Made by a program: the position numbers and the translations under genes
NCBI GenBank assembly: GCA_947044365.1
Contig: OX345651.1
Span: 2,591,426-2,655,425 of the forward strand
DNA from: Petrosia ficiformis
Taxonomy: Eukaryota; Porifera; Demospongiae; Haplosclerida; Petrosiidae
Direction: 5' to 3'
DNA length: 64,000 nt
Shown: positions 1 to 11,113 of the stretch, in pieces
Layout of the letters: each line of letters begins with the position of its first letter
Position numbering within the stretch: the first letter of the stretch is position 1
Notes under the pieces: model-generated
Told to the model about the DNA's origin: nothing
Database searches by the model: none
Seen by the model: the letters and a program-made list of their open reading frames with translations, nothing else

Positions 1-397
1 AGCAGACAATTCCAGTTCACCCAAGACACCAATTATACTAGAATTTACCGGAACATTTAAAATTCTTCTACCAAACATAACAAGAACTTTCTCTAGATCT
101 ATTAGCTTTATCTTTGGACTTATGCCCCATATCTGACTTCTATACAGTAAGCAAGGACTAATGACTGATGTAAATAATTTACATAAAGTACTGACTTGCA
201 AACCTCCCTCTACCATATCTTTTGACTTGGATAGTAGGTGTCCAACTGCTTTCATACTTCTATCTATTAGTGGATTAAACATAGTAACAAAACAACCTCT
301 ATTGCTTAAAATTTGTTACAATTTGTTACAATTTCCAAAATTTTTCTTTTATATTCGATTTGAAATCCGTTTCTATCTTTCACTGGATCACATAACA

Positions 398-1760
398 TCA
401 CTTTTGATTTGTTTGTATTAACTGCCAGATCATTAGAAAACAGAAAGATTCCAGGTTGAACATGATTTGTTGTAATTGTGCATGGTTTTTAGCAAAAATA
501 ACCACATCATCTGCATACAGGATACCTCTGATATTACACTTAAAAAGTGGTATTCCTTCATCTACACAAATATCATTCAATATAGAGTTTATGTATAGTG
601 AGAAAAGAATTGGACTAATACCACACCCTTGTCTAACACCACTGTTACATGAAAATTCGTCGGAGACACTATTGTTCCGAAAAACTGATGCACTTGATTC
701 ACTATACATACTTTGAAGAGTCTGAAGAAAATTTCCATGAATACCCAATGAACCCAATTTAAACCATAATCTCTGATGAGGTATACTATCGAAAGCCTTC
801 GTAAAATCTATAAAACAACTAAGTAATCTTTCATTCTTGCTGACAGCCCTTTCTATCAATGTTTGAAGTATAAAGATTGCGTCAGTTGTCTGATGATCTG
901 GTCTAAAGCCGAATTGCTCTGGAGCTAATATATTATTACGAATACACCAATCTGAAAGCCTATTTGCCAGTACCTTAGAATATATCTTGGCAACTATTGG
1001 TAAAAGTTTTATCCCCCTATAATTTTTGGGATCACATTCTGAGCCACTTTTATGAAGTGGTATAATTAAACCTTTAGACCAGAGTTTAGGGAACTGAACT
1101 GAATTAAACACTTTATTAAATACAAATGTCAGCATTTGTAAAATTTTAACATTATTGCTTGCACAAAATTTTAGAAGATCTATGGAGAACCCATCCAGCC
1201 CACTCGCTTTGCCTGATTTTGATATTCTAATTACTTCAAAGACCTCCTCTGAACTTATTTCTTCATTTAAACAATTTGCCTTCTCCTTGTCTAATTGGGC
1301 AGTACTTGTGCAAGCAGTAGGTTCAATAATTTTATAATGCAATTGCTTAAAATGGTTAAAGAGTTCCTGTTTGTCCATTTTTGTGCCTGTTCCTCTCCGA
1401 TTACTATTGCCTTTTAAATCAAGTGTCTTTCGGATTCGTTGTGTGTAACTTGGTAGAGTAAGAATTCAGTTCTACAGCTGCTTTACGTTTTTTACTTCTT
1501 AAAAGGTGTTTATAATACTTCTTGGAGGCTAAATAAGCTTTCAACCTCTCTACACTATAAAATTTGTGAATGTCTCTTAGTGCTGCCTTTAGTTTTCTCT
1601 TTTTTGACATACATTCTTCAGGAAACCAAGGTTGATGTAGACGTCTGTTAACTTTTGCCTTTAAACCAGTTTGTTTTACTTTCAAAGCACCAACTTGTAA
1701 ACCTAAATTTATTAAAAATTGTTGAAACTGGTAAATGCAATCATTAATTGGCAATTGCAT
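398..1760 (-). pseudogene. LINE ORF2, linker and reverse transcriptase, frameshifted
   Basis: The linker (1,419-1,760) and the RT (398-1,378) lie in different frames. RT landmarks are IIPLHKSGSECDPKNYRGI, FGFRPDHQTTDA, motif A FIDFTKAFDSIPH, motif B GVRQGCGISPILFSLYI and motif C YADDVVIF, so the catalytic aspartates are present. A further frameshift near 440 separates motif C from the expected LAVNTNKSKVM stretch, which is found in another frame at 380-440 and continues to the window edge. With three shifts this ORF cannot make a full ORF2. Confidence 0.9.
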
Positions 1761-2700
1761 GCTCCGTATATCTGCTAAACATAGATGTCCATTCTGCAGA
1801 TGTTATTAAGGATATCAAATCTCTCTTTTTAACTTCTATCCACTTATACCTAACATTTATACCACTTTCTTCTTCACGAGACAATAAATCCAAAGCTAGC
1901 TCTTCAGCATACTGACAGATTAAAAGAAAAGAACTAATATTTTGTTTGGTTTGCAAATTAAAAGAAATTGAGCAATGGTCAGAAAACTGTGATAGTGGTG
2001 AAACGTTAAAGGAGGTAAAAACTATTTGTTTTGAACTAAGAATGTAATCAACTACACTGCCTCTTTGGTGACCGTAAAAGGTGAGATTTCCACTTGTAAT
2101 ATCTCCAAAGGTAACGTTTAAAATGTAGAGGTCTGCAGTGTAACACAAATCAATTAAATGCTTCCCTTGATTATTTACAACTTTATCTTGTGATATACTA
2201 CCTGTATGACCATTCAAATCACCACATATCATCACTTTGCCCATTTTTGAATAATGTAGAATTTCAAGTTCAACATCGGACCACACTGTTTCATTATAAG
2301 CCTTTACATTACATGAGCTTTCCAGAGGTATATAACCAAAACAAATAAACACAGATATATATTGTGAAAAAAGATTCCCATGACATCTTAACCAAACTCT
2401 CTCCTGATTCTCCCTCGGGGTGAGAATGTCAATATAGTTTTTCAAATCTTCTTTAATAAATATAGCTAAACCCTCAGAACCTCTCTTTGCACGTTTATGC
2501 AAAGTTGTTCGAGAATGGATGAACACATTAAAACCACTTATAGCAATGTCTTGATTGTTTGAGGGTTTCAACCAAGTCTCACACATACAAATAATATCAA
2601 ATACAGAAAAATAATTATGAAGTAAATGTAATTTAGATTTAGTTAAACCGTTAATATTCCAAATACAAAAATATATAGAATCTACATTATTAATACATGA
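1744..2700 (-). pseudogene. LINE ORF2, AP-endonuclease part
   Basis: This is the apurinic-like endonuclease half of ORF2, which nicks target DNA to prime reverse transcription. Visible motifs in order are WNINGL near 2,655, CETWLKP, the catalytic-loop GDLNGHTG, the GSVVDYIL block, and SDHCSISF near the C-terminus. The frame is open to about 2,718, upstream of the first ATG at 2,586. It runs out of frame at about 1,750 before the linker and RT, so ORF2 is interrupted here. Confidence 0.85.
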
Positions 2701-2721
2701 CGGGCTACCCTGGCTTACCTG

Positions 2722-3699
2722 TTATAATGTATCACTGTTATTACTATTAGTATTGTTTGGTGGATAAGAGTCCATTTGTTTTCCATCCACTACTAATGTG
2801 AGAGGTCCATTTTTTACAAACACTTTCTTTCCATCTGATCTTGCATTACGACACATAATAATCAGCTTTTTTCGACGTTCCCTTTGTTGAGGAGTCAGAT
2901 CATCATTGATATATATGTGGGAACCTTTCAGTTTAGTTCTCTTTTTGAGTACTGCTAATTTATCATCTAAACAAAACATAGACACTAGGATTAATCTGTT
3001 CCTTCCTTTCTTTCCTATTCTCTTCACCATACTAGGATGAATACTTTCATCTAAAGATAATTTAACATTAAATATCTCCATTATAACACTTGTTGTATCT
3101 TCATTTTCTGTTTCTTTAACTCCAGATATAATTAAGTTTAGCTTTCTTGCATCTCTCTGTTGATACTCCAGTATCCGTTGTTGGTGTCCTACCGTACTCT
3201 TGAGCACTGCTAAGTCTTCCTCTACCTCTGGTGGAACATCATTACTGGAAGGATGTGTAGTATGAGTGGACATTAATATCTCAACTTGCTTCTTGACATC
3301 ATGAACTAACAATGACACTTTATTAATCTCCTCATCCACGTATTTCCGAATAAATGTAATAGCTTCTTCTATGGCTACTTGAATAGAACTTAACAGCGTC
3401 TTTTCTATTTTATCCATCAATGTTAATGAGATGTTATTCCCAATGCTTGATTGAAGTGTCTCATGTGAAAGGGATGATTCCTGAAAAAGTGGCATGTCCA
3501 GCACACCACCTGTTAAAGGTTCACCATCCTTCACCTTTAAAATGTCACTAAGCTGGCCAGTCGGTAAAAATGAAGATAATGGGATGTTATTATGTCGAAT
3601 TGAACTCCTCCATTTTGCGCTTCTAGATTTCCCTCCAATCCCTTCAAACTCAGAAGGAGTATACCACTTACCACCACATAAAATACATTTATTTATGTT
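2722..3699 (-). CDS. LINE ORF1 protein with partial SAND domain, coiled coil and RRM-like region
   Basis: This frame encodes the nucleic-acid-binding ORF1 product of the LINE. It opens at about 3,699 with a stretch matching the C-terminal half of a SAND domain (KWYTPSEFEG, then KWRSSIR, roughly 3,690-3,550). A helical, coiled-coil-like region follows (DKIEKTLLSSIQVAIEEA onward). Next comes an RRM-like segment of the kind seen in many LINE ORF1 proteins (LNLIISGVKE, then VKRIGKKGRN and DDLTPQQRERRKKL). The open frame continues upstream through a (TA)n tract to 3,915, but that part is low complexity and MITE-derived, so the true start is missing. ORF1 is family knowledge; the SAND call is from motif recognition. 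Confidence 0.75.
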   Translation of the reverse strand, partial: NINKCILCGGKWYTPSEFEGIGGKSRSAKWRSSIRHNNIPLSSFLPTGQLSDILKVKDGEPLTGGVLDMPLFQESSLSHETLQSSIGNNISLTLMDKIEKTLLSSIQVAIEEAITFIRKYVDEEINKVSLLVHDVKKQVEILMSTHTTHPSSNDVPPEVEEDLAVLKSTVGHQQRILEYQQRDARKLNLIISGVKETENEDTTSVIMEIFNVKLSLDESIHPSMVKRIGKKGRNRLILVSMFCLDDKLAVLKKRTKLKGSHIYINDDLTPQQRERRKKLIIMCRNARSDGKKVFVKNGPLTLVVDGKQMDSYPPNNTNSNNSDTL

Positions 3700-3713
3700 T
3701 CCCACAACTATAA

Positions 3714-3716
<3 letters not shown>

Positions 3717-3747
<31 letters not shown>
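3717..3747. repeat. (TA)n microsatellite
   Basis: Pure TA run between the truncated LINE 5' end and the foldback element. Confidence 0.95.
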
Positions 3748-3751
<4 letters not shown>

Positions 3752-3784
3752 TACATGTTATAGTTATAGTCTGTTAGATATATT

Positions 3785-4436
3785 TTGAATATTTGAAAGT
3801 TAAAGACCGGTTTATAACTTCCCAGTTTCACAGACACTGTAGTAACTAAATCGTGCATGCATGAATTAGAAAATTGTGTAGACAGGTTGTTACAGCAGTT
3901 ATAGAATGCACACACAGTCTATTTTACTGAAATATAATCCTATGCACTCGGATGTGCCCGCCCTCGTTGCTAGGGATTATATTCCAGTAGTAGACCTCAT
4001 GCGTATTCTATAACTCAGTATATAGAATAGACCATGTGTGCATTCTATAAAACAGCCACCCACTTCACTTCAAACACTTGCCTTGCTACTTTGCTGCAAC
4101 TAACAAAGGATAATGTTGATGTCTATGGCTTTCTTAGAAGTTCCTTTATACATCCAAACAAGTTATAGAAGCCTGCACTGTTAAAAAGTTATGAAGCTTA
4201 GTTAGGGTGTGGGTGTTGCCCTGGAACTTTCATATGCTGTGTAGCTTTCTTAATCCCTCAGCTCTCTAGCAAAAGAAGTTACAGTCTTGTAAAATGTAAG
4301 AGTTATTGAATAGTTTCTGTAACGCCTCTCCCACACAATTTTCCAATTCATGCATATGCAATACTATTACCTTAGTTACAGCGTCTGCGAAACTGGGAAG
4401 TTATAAACCGGTCTATAACTTCCAATATTTGAAATA
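3785..4436. mobile_element. Foldback MITE with about 105-bp inverted ends
   Basis: The left arm (3,785-3,895) is the reverse complement of the right arm (4,330-4,436). Both contain ACCGGTTTATAACTTCCCAG followed by a CAGAC-containing stretch and a GCATGAATT-like stretch. No coding capacity is visible inside. It is a non-autonomous foldback element of unassigned superfamily. Confidence 0.8.
3899..4049. mobile_element. Short hairpin element nested in the foldback MITE
   Basis: TTATAGAATGCACACA at the left end is mirrored by TGTGTGCATTCTATAA at the right end. It is about 150 bp and lies wholly inside the larger inverted-repeat element, so it probably inserted later. Confidence 0.65.
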
Positions 4437-5308
4437 TAAGACATATAACATAGTAATAGGCTATAAACGTTTAAAATAAATAAATAAAATATGTTTGAGA
4501 TAATTCAATAAAGTCAATGAGTTTTATCAAGTTTTATCGGACATAAGAGATGACCCTCATGTATAATGACATCAATTGGAGGGTCGAAGTGAATATGATA
4601 TCTTCGTTTGGAATGTGACTCTCTTAAGCATAAAATTGCTGAATATAATAAAGAAAACGAGAGATGACATCTTAACCAACTCGTAACATTATTATAGGGC
4701 TGATTTCTTTTGTTAGTTTAGACTCAACTTATATGGTGCATAACAAAGCAACATTATATTGCATACATCTTGTGAGACCCCTTTCGAGGATGTATACATC
4801 CTTCTCCAACCATGAAAATGAAATCTAGAAGGACCAGCACTCAAAGAGAAATAGATATTATGAAATCGCCATTCAACATGTTATATAAAATAGGATGAGG
4901 TTCCTCAATGGTGCTAGTTGGGTCAGTATCTCTCATTATAACCTAATTAGATGCACAAAGAAGGTTTTGTAATCTAGAATTAATATTTACTTAGTTTGTT
5001 TGTACATCTATTAGACAAGATAAGGAAATTGGATAATTGGACCCATCATGCAGTTATAACAACCTGCATGACCAATTAAATTACATAATTCCATGCAGCT
5101 GTACTTTCCAATAATTTAACAAATTCATTTTTGCAGTGGTATACTTGTTATAATTATATATAATATTTATATACACAACAATCTTGCACATGATTAACTT
5201 GTTCTCACTCTATCCTCAAATCCACAGCTAATTCTTCACCTCCAACAGGTGTGCATGTTCATATAAGTATAAATACACTATAAATTACTACCTTCTTTAT
5301 CAACAGAG
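4437..5308. other. Non-coding stretch, nothing recognised
   Basis: AT-rich sequence without a convincing frame on either strand. It could hold the promoter and first exon of the gene starting at 5,309, but nothing supports a specific exon. Confidence 0.5.
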
Positions 5309-5475
5309 CTGCCATCCATGTTTTGTACATCACATTGTAACACACAACTCACAGACACTCAGTATAATCTTTGCTGTGACTCTGAGAACTATGGGAATTT
5401 TATACGAGTGACTAAGGAGTATGGAGACACAGCATATCTTGTATGTCCACTTGTACCACCAGATTGGTGCACTTA
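5309..5475 (+). CDS. Exon of a divergent fibrinogen-like family member (Cys-rich N-domain)
   Basis: A splice acceptor (TTCTTTATCAACAG) precedes this exon. It reads ...MFCTSHCNTQLTDTQYNLCC..., then NYGNFIR and VCPLVPPDWCT, then stops. The spacing of CC, G.FI, CP and PDWC matches the N-terminal Cys-rich domain of the intact fibrinogen-like proteins at 17,085 and 22,690, at low identity. The downstream splice donor and remaining exons were not resolved, and the stop after DWCT may mean a short protein, a mis-read exon end, or decay. Confidence 0.45.
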
Positions 5476-6008
5476 ATCGTCTGGTGATTTTTCTGCATGA
5501 GGATTAGATCTAGAATGAAACTGAAATTTACTGATACTACTGACATTTAAGTTCCCATCGTTGTCATAAATATTATTGTTGATCTTTGTTTCTTCCCTTA
5601 AAGTTTCGCATTACATACATGGAATATAATTAACTCAATGTTTTAAGTAATTATATTTTCCATACTATACCAGTAAATTTTAATATTAATTATATAATTT
5701 TGAAAGTTATTTTTCTTACATTTTCTTACGTGATTGCAAAGCCATGCAATTGATTAAAATATTTTCTTCTGTCTCTAATTAAAAAGCTGTTTTGTTTAAA
5801 AAGACATTTTGTGATTCAATTCACCTTTTCATGTTTAGGATTGAACATAAACATTGGATTGGTATGACTTTGAGTAAAAACATCCAGTTGAATAATGCAT
5901 TATACATAATTCAACCATATTGTGTGTTTCAATGGTGACTGTAAACTTAAATAGTGGTATTATATATAACAAACTATTGTGCACACAACATTAGCTTACC
6001 TGCTTAAG

Positions 6009-6250
6009 CTTGTAATACTACTGGCAATGGAGGTGTAAGAATATTGTTTAATGAAGACCATTTTGATATTGTTGATAACAGTCCATGTAGAGATTATGTA
6101 CAGATTGTGGATAGTATAGGAAAAAATGTGAAGAATACATTGATTACACACAGTATCCTAGTAATATTCTTCTATGACACAACACAAAAGGACATAGAAT
6201 TTCAACTCACATGCAGCTCAGTGTGCAACATAAGACTTCCAGTATACTAA
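6009..6250 (+). CDS. Terminal exon with CUB-like domain, probably part of the same gene
   Basis: After an AG at 6,007-6,008 the frame reads CNTTGNGGVRILFNEDHFDI, then CRDYVQIVDSIG, then a hydrophobic ILVIFFYD and CSSVCNIRLPVY, and stops. The pattern of a short Cys, DYVQI and alternating hydrophobic strands resembles the C-terminal half of a CUB domain, a secreted adhesion module. Linkage to the 5,309 exon is inference from strand and distance. It could instead be a chance open frame of 68+ codons. Confidence 0.4.
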
Positions 6251-6554
6251 TAGTTGTGTTTTATTTAATTATTCAGCATACGTCTTTTTCAACTATTAAT
6301 GACAAGATGTATTATTACTAGTAGAAATACTGTATTCTAACTTCACTGATCGGGAATTTAGCGACTAGTCAGCCACCTTGTTTCAGCGATAACACACAGG
6401 ATGCTTCCTAGACTGATGAAGTAATTCCATCGAGCCACAATGGGCTCTAGGATGGTAGAAGTCTTCTCTTTGATATGATAGTTCTTTTTAAATTGTTCTT
6501 TATTAATAAAAGCCAGAATAGAGAAAAATATACAAATATACAAAAGTTTAATGA

Positions 6555-6620
6555 TCTTAATATGGCTTGTTATATCAAGACACTGAATGAGAGAGTTAGT
6601 GAAGGTGTGTGGATGCAATT
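6555..6620 (+). pseudogene. Relic of fibrinogen-like 3' end
   Basis: The stretch TATCAAGACACTGAATGAGA and the following GTGTGTGGA copy the region encoding WFIKTLNETVSDDIQLRVCG in the intact paralogs, with an internal deletion. It is only about 65 bp. Confidence 0.6.
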
Positions 6621-7154
6621 ATGATGATTATTTTGGAAACAACTTCAGTAACGTGATGTAATGCAAAGTTTCTTCATGAAACCGAAACAGTTTGCTATAT
6701 ATATATATAATCTCATCCCACCTTACAACTAATTATAAACTACCTACAAAGAATGTTAACCATGTATTGACTATACAAAATTAGACACAATTATTTTATA
6801 GTAAAAATTGAACACCAGTATTTCATCTATATTTAACGTGTCTTCTTCGTTAACCATGCACATTTTATTGGAATTCGGCCTCATTGTTATAATTAGGTTA
6901 ATTTTAATTATAATTGACAAATGAGTTTTGACATTAGTATTTTTTCCCTTTAATTCCAGGACGATAATAGTGTGTTCAAAATTTACTGATTTCAAGATCA
7001 GATTACTGAAGCCAGTAGCATAAATGTTTCATTGATTATTATACATACATACAAAGTCTGCCTCACTTCTTAACATAATATTAATAATCAAGAGCAATTG
7101 AACTTTCTTTTATTATTTAAATTGAAATCAATAAACATGACAGTAAAAACAACT
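6621..7154. other. Non-coding stretch, nothing recognised
   Basis: AT-rich, with a short (TA) run near 6,697. It is followed by the 3' end of the RIOK1 pseudogene. Confidence 0.5.
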
Positions 7155-8350
7155 ATTTTTTTACGTTTATTACTTGTTGTTTTCTCTTTCTTTTTCTTAA
7201 CATGCTTTGGGATCTTATGTTTTCTTTTATCACTCTTCTCTTCTTTCACGGCTGTTTGTGAGCTTTACGTGTCTTTCTTCTTTCATCCTCATGGTGAAGC
7301 TGAGTAGGAGTACTACTGAAATCATCATCATGAGAAGAGTCTGAGGACAATTCAGACTGTTTCAGACTGGATTTCATTAACACTGGAATTGATTGCCTGT
7401 TCATTAACAATTTCATTCTCAATATTATTGCTGGATTCTTGAGAAACAACCGAAGCTGTTGAGGACTTTTCATTGCTTTCTTGAAGTAGTTGTGGAATAG
7501 TCTGAGCTCCAGACAGATCTGGTCTGAGTCCTGTAACAGTCTGATAAGCTATATCTTGTTTCATACCTTCTTGTACATTATTGTAATCTCTCTCAAAATC
7601 AACAACCTCATTAAGAGTTCTTGGTATAAAGACATTTTGAAATACAGCCTCTAATACTTCTTCCTCAGCAGTAGTGACAGTACTAGCAACTGCTTTCTCT
7701 TGTGCTAATTGTAAATACTCATCTAAATTGTCTTTATTAATTGTAGGATCAGTAACAAATTCAAACAATTCTTTCACTCTCATTACGCAAACACCTCTCT
7801 TACGGAAAAAAGCCGTTATATTGGAACAATCCTTTCTGAGGAACTCCAGTGCTTGAGGGTGATCATGCTAAACAGATTGAGACACATCAATTATGTACAG
7901 GGATCTGCTAAAGTACAAAATATTATAGTCACTTACATGTAGGTCAGCATGAATTAATTGAGAAAGGTTTCGCATTTCTTTCTCAGCCCAGAGACGTACC
8001 ATCTTACGTGGATTGTGACGAGCATAACCATGTCTGAATCTAAACTCCCCAGTGACATATTTATCTCGATCTTTGAAAACTAAAATAGATGTTTTGTACA
8101 CCTTTATTGCACAACCCCCCTCAGGACTGGAAGCAAAGTACACATTAGCTTCCTTGCCTGTGCTTACACATCCATTGATCTCAGATATGTATCTTCTATT
8201 GAGAAGCTTGGATAAAATCATTCTCGTACGAGACACCTCCAGACTGCTAACACTGGATTGTGAAAGGGTAGATGACTCAAAGGATCTGAGGTTGATTTTA
8301 TTTTCAAATTTCTTTAGAACATGCTGCATTATACTTCTTGGTGAAATCAC
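7155..8350 (-). pseudogene. RIOK1: RIO-type serine kinase 1 pseudogene
   Basis: The protein is a decayed RIO1 kinase, the ATPase/kinase of late 40S ribosome maturation. Recognisable parts are KFENKINL, the P-loop region [56 protein letters not shown], the HADL catalytic loop, [32 protein letters not shown] and the Lys-rich tail KIPKHVKKKKEK. Lesions: about 70 codons between EKEMRNL and LIHADL (hinge and helices of the C-lobe) are missing; the Glu after DVSQSV is a TAG near 7,868; frameshifts lie near 7,360 and 7,250. A splice acceptor (TTTTCATACAG) at 8,351 shows that the copy kept introns and is not a retrocopy. An intact gene should exist elsewhere. Confidence 0.9.
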
Positions 8351-8904
8351 CTGTATGAAAATAACATGAATACACAGTGAACTTACAATCTATTATGCAT
8401 GAACTATACTAGAGTATTCATTATTGTATACATTGCAAGTGTACATATAGCATTATAAACACTACATGTACAACAAGTATGGCCTCATGTACTTGTACTA
8501 ATATACATGTATACATTATATATAGTTATAAGTATATAATGCCAACAAATAATATTGCAATTTGTTTGCAATAGTCATTCATGTTGTGTAAGTTGAGCAC
8601 ACATTTGTTTATACACTTTGGAGCTGAAGATCCATGGACACTTAAGTATATGTAATAACTATTTCACCATTATGTAAGTAACTGTTATACATATAGCTAT
8701 AAGTATGGATGCCACTTTGTGTTGTACCTGTAACTTTTATCATTCAACATAGTGAATATAAACATGTCATTGAAAACGAAGTGACTGCTAGTCAATGTTA
8801 CTTTCCAAGGTAAGATGTAACAACAAAACATGACAACATAATGAACATACCAGTAGTAATGTAATTATACTAAAGCCCTAATGTGATTCCATAATACAAG
8901 TTAT
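8351..8904. other. Non-coding stretch, nothing recognised
   Basis: It may include an intron and lost upstream exons of the RIOK1 copy, but no RIOK1 N-terminal exon was found. Confidence 0.45.
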
Positions 8905-9335
8905 GAATACACAGATCAAAGGATTTCAGCTACATTATGTATCTCACATTGTGTTATTATAACCTCATTATACCTAATGGTAGGACTATTATTATATATT
9001 GTGACATGGACTGTGGTGGAGAGGGAGACTGGACAAGAATTGGAGTGTCAATATGAGTAAACCTGGCACTACCAATGAGTGAACTTGGTACTACCTGTCC
9101 TACTGGTCTGACGGATATTACATACAACTTGTGTTACATGTAATAACTACTTGCCTTCTAGCTATACTTTTGGATGTAATTCAACTTCATTCTGGAGTTA
9201 GTTTGTGGAAATGTTTTAAGTTTTTACAATAAAGGTTCGAATATTTATGATATCTCTCAACCATATCTACATGTAAGTGTCTATAACACATCTGGTCTTA
9301 ATGTTAACGGTTTCTAGAGAATTCTTTGAATAATG
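8905..9335 (+). pseudogene. Fibrinogen-like relic
   Basis: Scattered matches to the paralogs survive in order: YYNLI, YCDM...CGGEGDWTRIG, the GTTCPTGL-encoding stretch, a FGCNST-like stretch and the SITH...IWS...VNGF region. They are separated by stops, frameshifts and deletions. It lies 0.7 kb upstream of, and in the same orientation as, the better preserved pseudogene at 10,061. Confidence 0.75.
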
Positions 9336-9514
9336 CTTTGGTACATGTACATTCATACTCCAAACTCATCTCGCCAACATCAATTAACTATATAAAGAAT
9401 AAGCTATTGAAGCTATTACAACCATTAGATCTTTCAAAACTAAATCTGCAGTTCAACTACTAAAACCCAATTAAAATGTAAAACTACTACAACTGTTATA
9501 ATCAATATAATCAG

Positions 9515-9745
9515 TACTAGTGGCCTGCTGGTTAAAGTGCTGGCCTGCAATCGAAAGGTTGCAGGTTCAAGCCCCACTAGGTACAGACTTATATCGCCTA
9601 TGAGTAAACTCCGCTCTACCCTCAAAAATGAGAAGGTGTTCATCCCCGCATCCTTCGGAGGGGTGTAAAGCCGTCGCTCTTGAGGAGCTGGTTAGCAACT
9701 GTGCTATTCTAGTTTCCTCGTTAAGCCACATTTGGTTAAACCACT
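9515..9745 (+). mobile_element. tRNA-derived SINE
   Basis: The 5' part has a pol III A-box-like stretch (TGGTTAAAGTGCTGG) and a B-box-like GGTTCAAGCCC spaced as in a tRNA head. A GC-richer body follows (ATCCTTCGGAGGGG and onward). The fold resembles a tRNA only in its head, so it is a SINE and not a tRNA gene. The 3' boundary is approximate. Confidence 0.75.
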
Positions 9746-10060
9746 TGTACATGTATATACACGTTATAAAAATATAACATGCAATCATTATAACTAATAT
9801 GCTAATAAGATACAGTGACACAAAAAAACAATTACCATACCCTTCCACCCATGCTTTGCAGAGAGGGTAATAATTTTTAGCTGAAAGTGATGCTTAAATA
9901 GTTTACATACAATGATTTCATATGTCATTTCCTGTGGTAAGCTGTAACATATCAGTAAAATTAATTAAATACATATACCAAAAGCCTTACATGTGTTTGT
10001 TAATATAAATGCAAGTTGTCAATACACAGCTTAAAACAAGATTGCAGCAACATGTACATT

Positions 10061-11113
10061 ATGTCTCTTCCACTATGGTGTACTCTTCTCCTCATTCCTG
10101 GTATAAGTCATGTGAGTCTGGGATCTGATTATTGTATGAGTGATTGTAATAGTCAAGGTCAAAGAGAAGCTTCTCAATATGAACTAATGTGTTGTGATCC
10201 TGTTAACATGGGAAGATACATTCAATGCAAAGAAGACCATCGAATGCGTTACATATCATGTCCATCTTCTATACCAGACTGGTGTAGGTATTACGTGAGA
10301 TCATGTAGTGATATACTAATAGCTAATCCTGATGCTACCTCAGGTTATTATAACCTCACTATAACAAATGGTAGTACTATTAGTGTATATTGTGATATGG
10401 AGGGTAGTAACTGTGGTGGAGAGGGAAGATGGACAAGAATTGCATTTATTAACATGAGTGAACCTAATACTACCTGTCCTCATTGAGGAACAATTTGATA
10501 TGACTTATAGCTTATGTGGCAATATGTACTTGTCTTCTAGCTTCACGTTTGGATGTAATTCAACGTTCTTTGGGAGTTATGGAATCAGCTACACAAAGGT
10601 TTGTGGAAGAGTGAGGGGATACACTCGTGGTCGTGGTTTAAGTTTTGTTAGTTACTATTTTGATCCCAATATAAATGATGTCTCTGAACCGTACTTAAAT
10701 GGTGTGTCTATAACACATGATAATAAACACATCTGGTCTTATGTTAATGGATTTACAGAGGATTAGTTAAGTAATGGTAATAATGATATATCATGTCCTT
10801 GTTCTACTGGAAATCCTTTCAATACTACTCCTCCATTTGTTGGTAATGACTATTACTGTGAATCAGGAGCTCCTGATAACACATATCCATTTGATATCCT
10901 CTTCATTAATGATCCATTATGGGATGGACAAGAGTGTAATAGTGATGAGAGTACTTGTTGTACTACTCCTAATATGCCATGGTTTATCAAGACACTGAAT
11001 GAGACAATTAGTGATGATATTCAGTTGAGGGTGGTGGATATGGATGTACTGGAGGTAGCTGTGTAAATGATTTTGATACTTTACTAGATTTAATTGAATT
11101 GTATATCAAGTGA
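10061..11113 (+). pseudogene. Fibrinogen/intelectin-like secreted protein, pseudogene
   Basis: It begins like the intact 22,690 paralog: a signal peptide from MSLPLWCTLLLIPG, then YCMSDCN, YELMCCDP, IPDWC, CSDIL, YCDMEGSNCGGEG. A small deletion after TTCP (near 10,482) shifts the frame, so GCNSTFF and GVSITHDNKHIWSYVNG continue in a second frame. A TAG follows FTED near 10,763, and the last part (PFVGNDYYCESG, DPLWDGQECN, WFIKTLNET) needs further shifts. Normal length would be about 350 residues. Upstream context is the relic at 8,905. Confidence 0.9.

Larger units (their letters stand above)
1..3705 (-). mobile_element. Non-LTR retrotransposon (LINE), truncated and frameshifted
   Basis: A minus-strand LINE reads from about 3,705 down past the left edge of the window. 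It has an ORF1 with coiled coil and RRM-like region, followed by an ORF2 with an APE-type endonuclease and a reverse transcriptase. ORF2 is spread over at least three reading frames, so the copy is dead. The 5' end stops inside a SAND domain next to a (TA)n tract, which suggests 5' truncation, as is common for LINEs. The RT style fits the CR1/Jockey/I assemblage; the clade was not resolved. The 3' end lies outside the window. Confidence 0.9.

Noticed and set aside
3715..3915. N-terminal part of the open frame extending the LINE ORF1 to 3,915
   Set aside because: It reads through a (TA)n tract as YIYIYI and into the foldback element, so it is low complexity and not part of the protein.
7915..7950. 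A small intron (GTAAGT...TTTAGCAG) inside the RIOK1 HADL region
   Set aside because: Removing it destroys the match; read through, the sequence encodes YNILY and IIDVSQSV as in RIO1 kinases.
9515..9590. A tRNA gene
   Set aside because: A-box and B-box-like stretches are present, but the sequence does not close an acceptor stem and continues into a SINE body.
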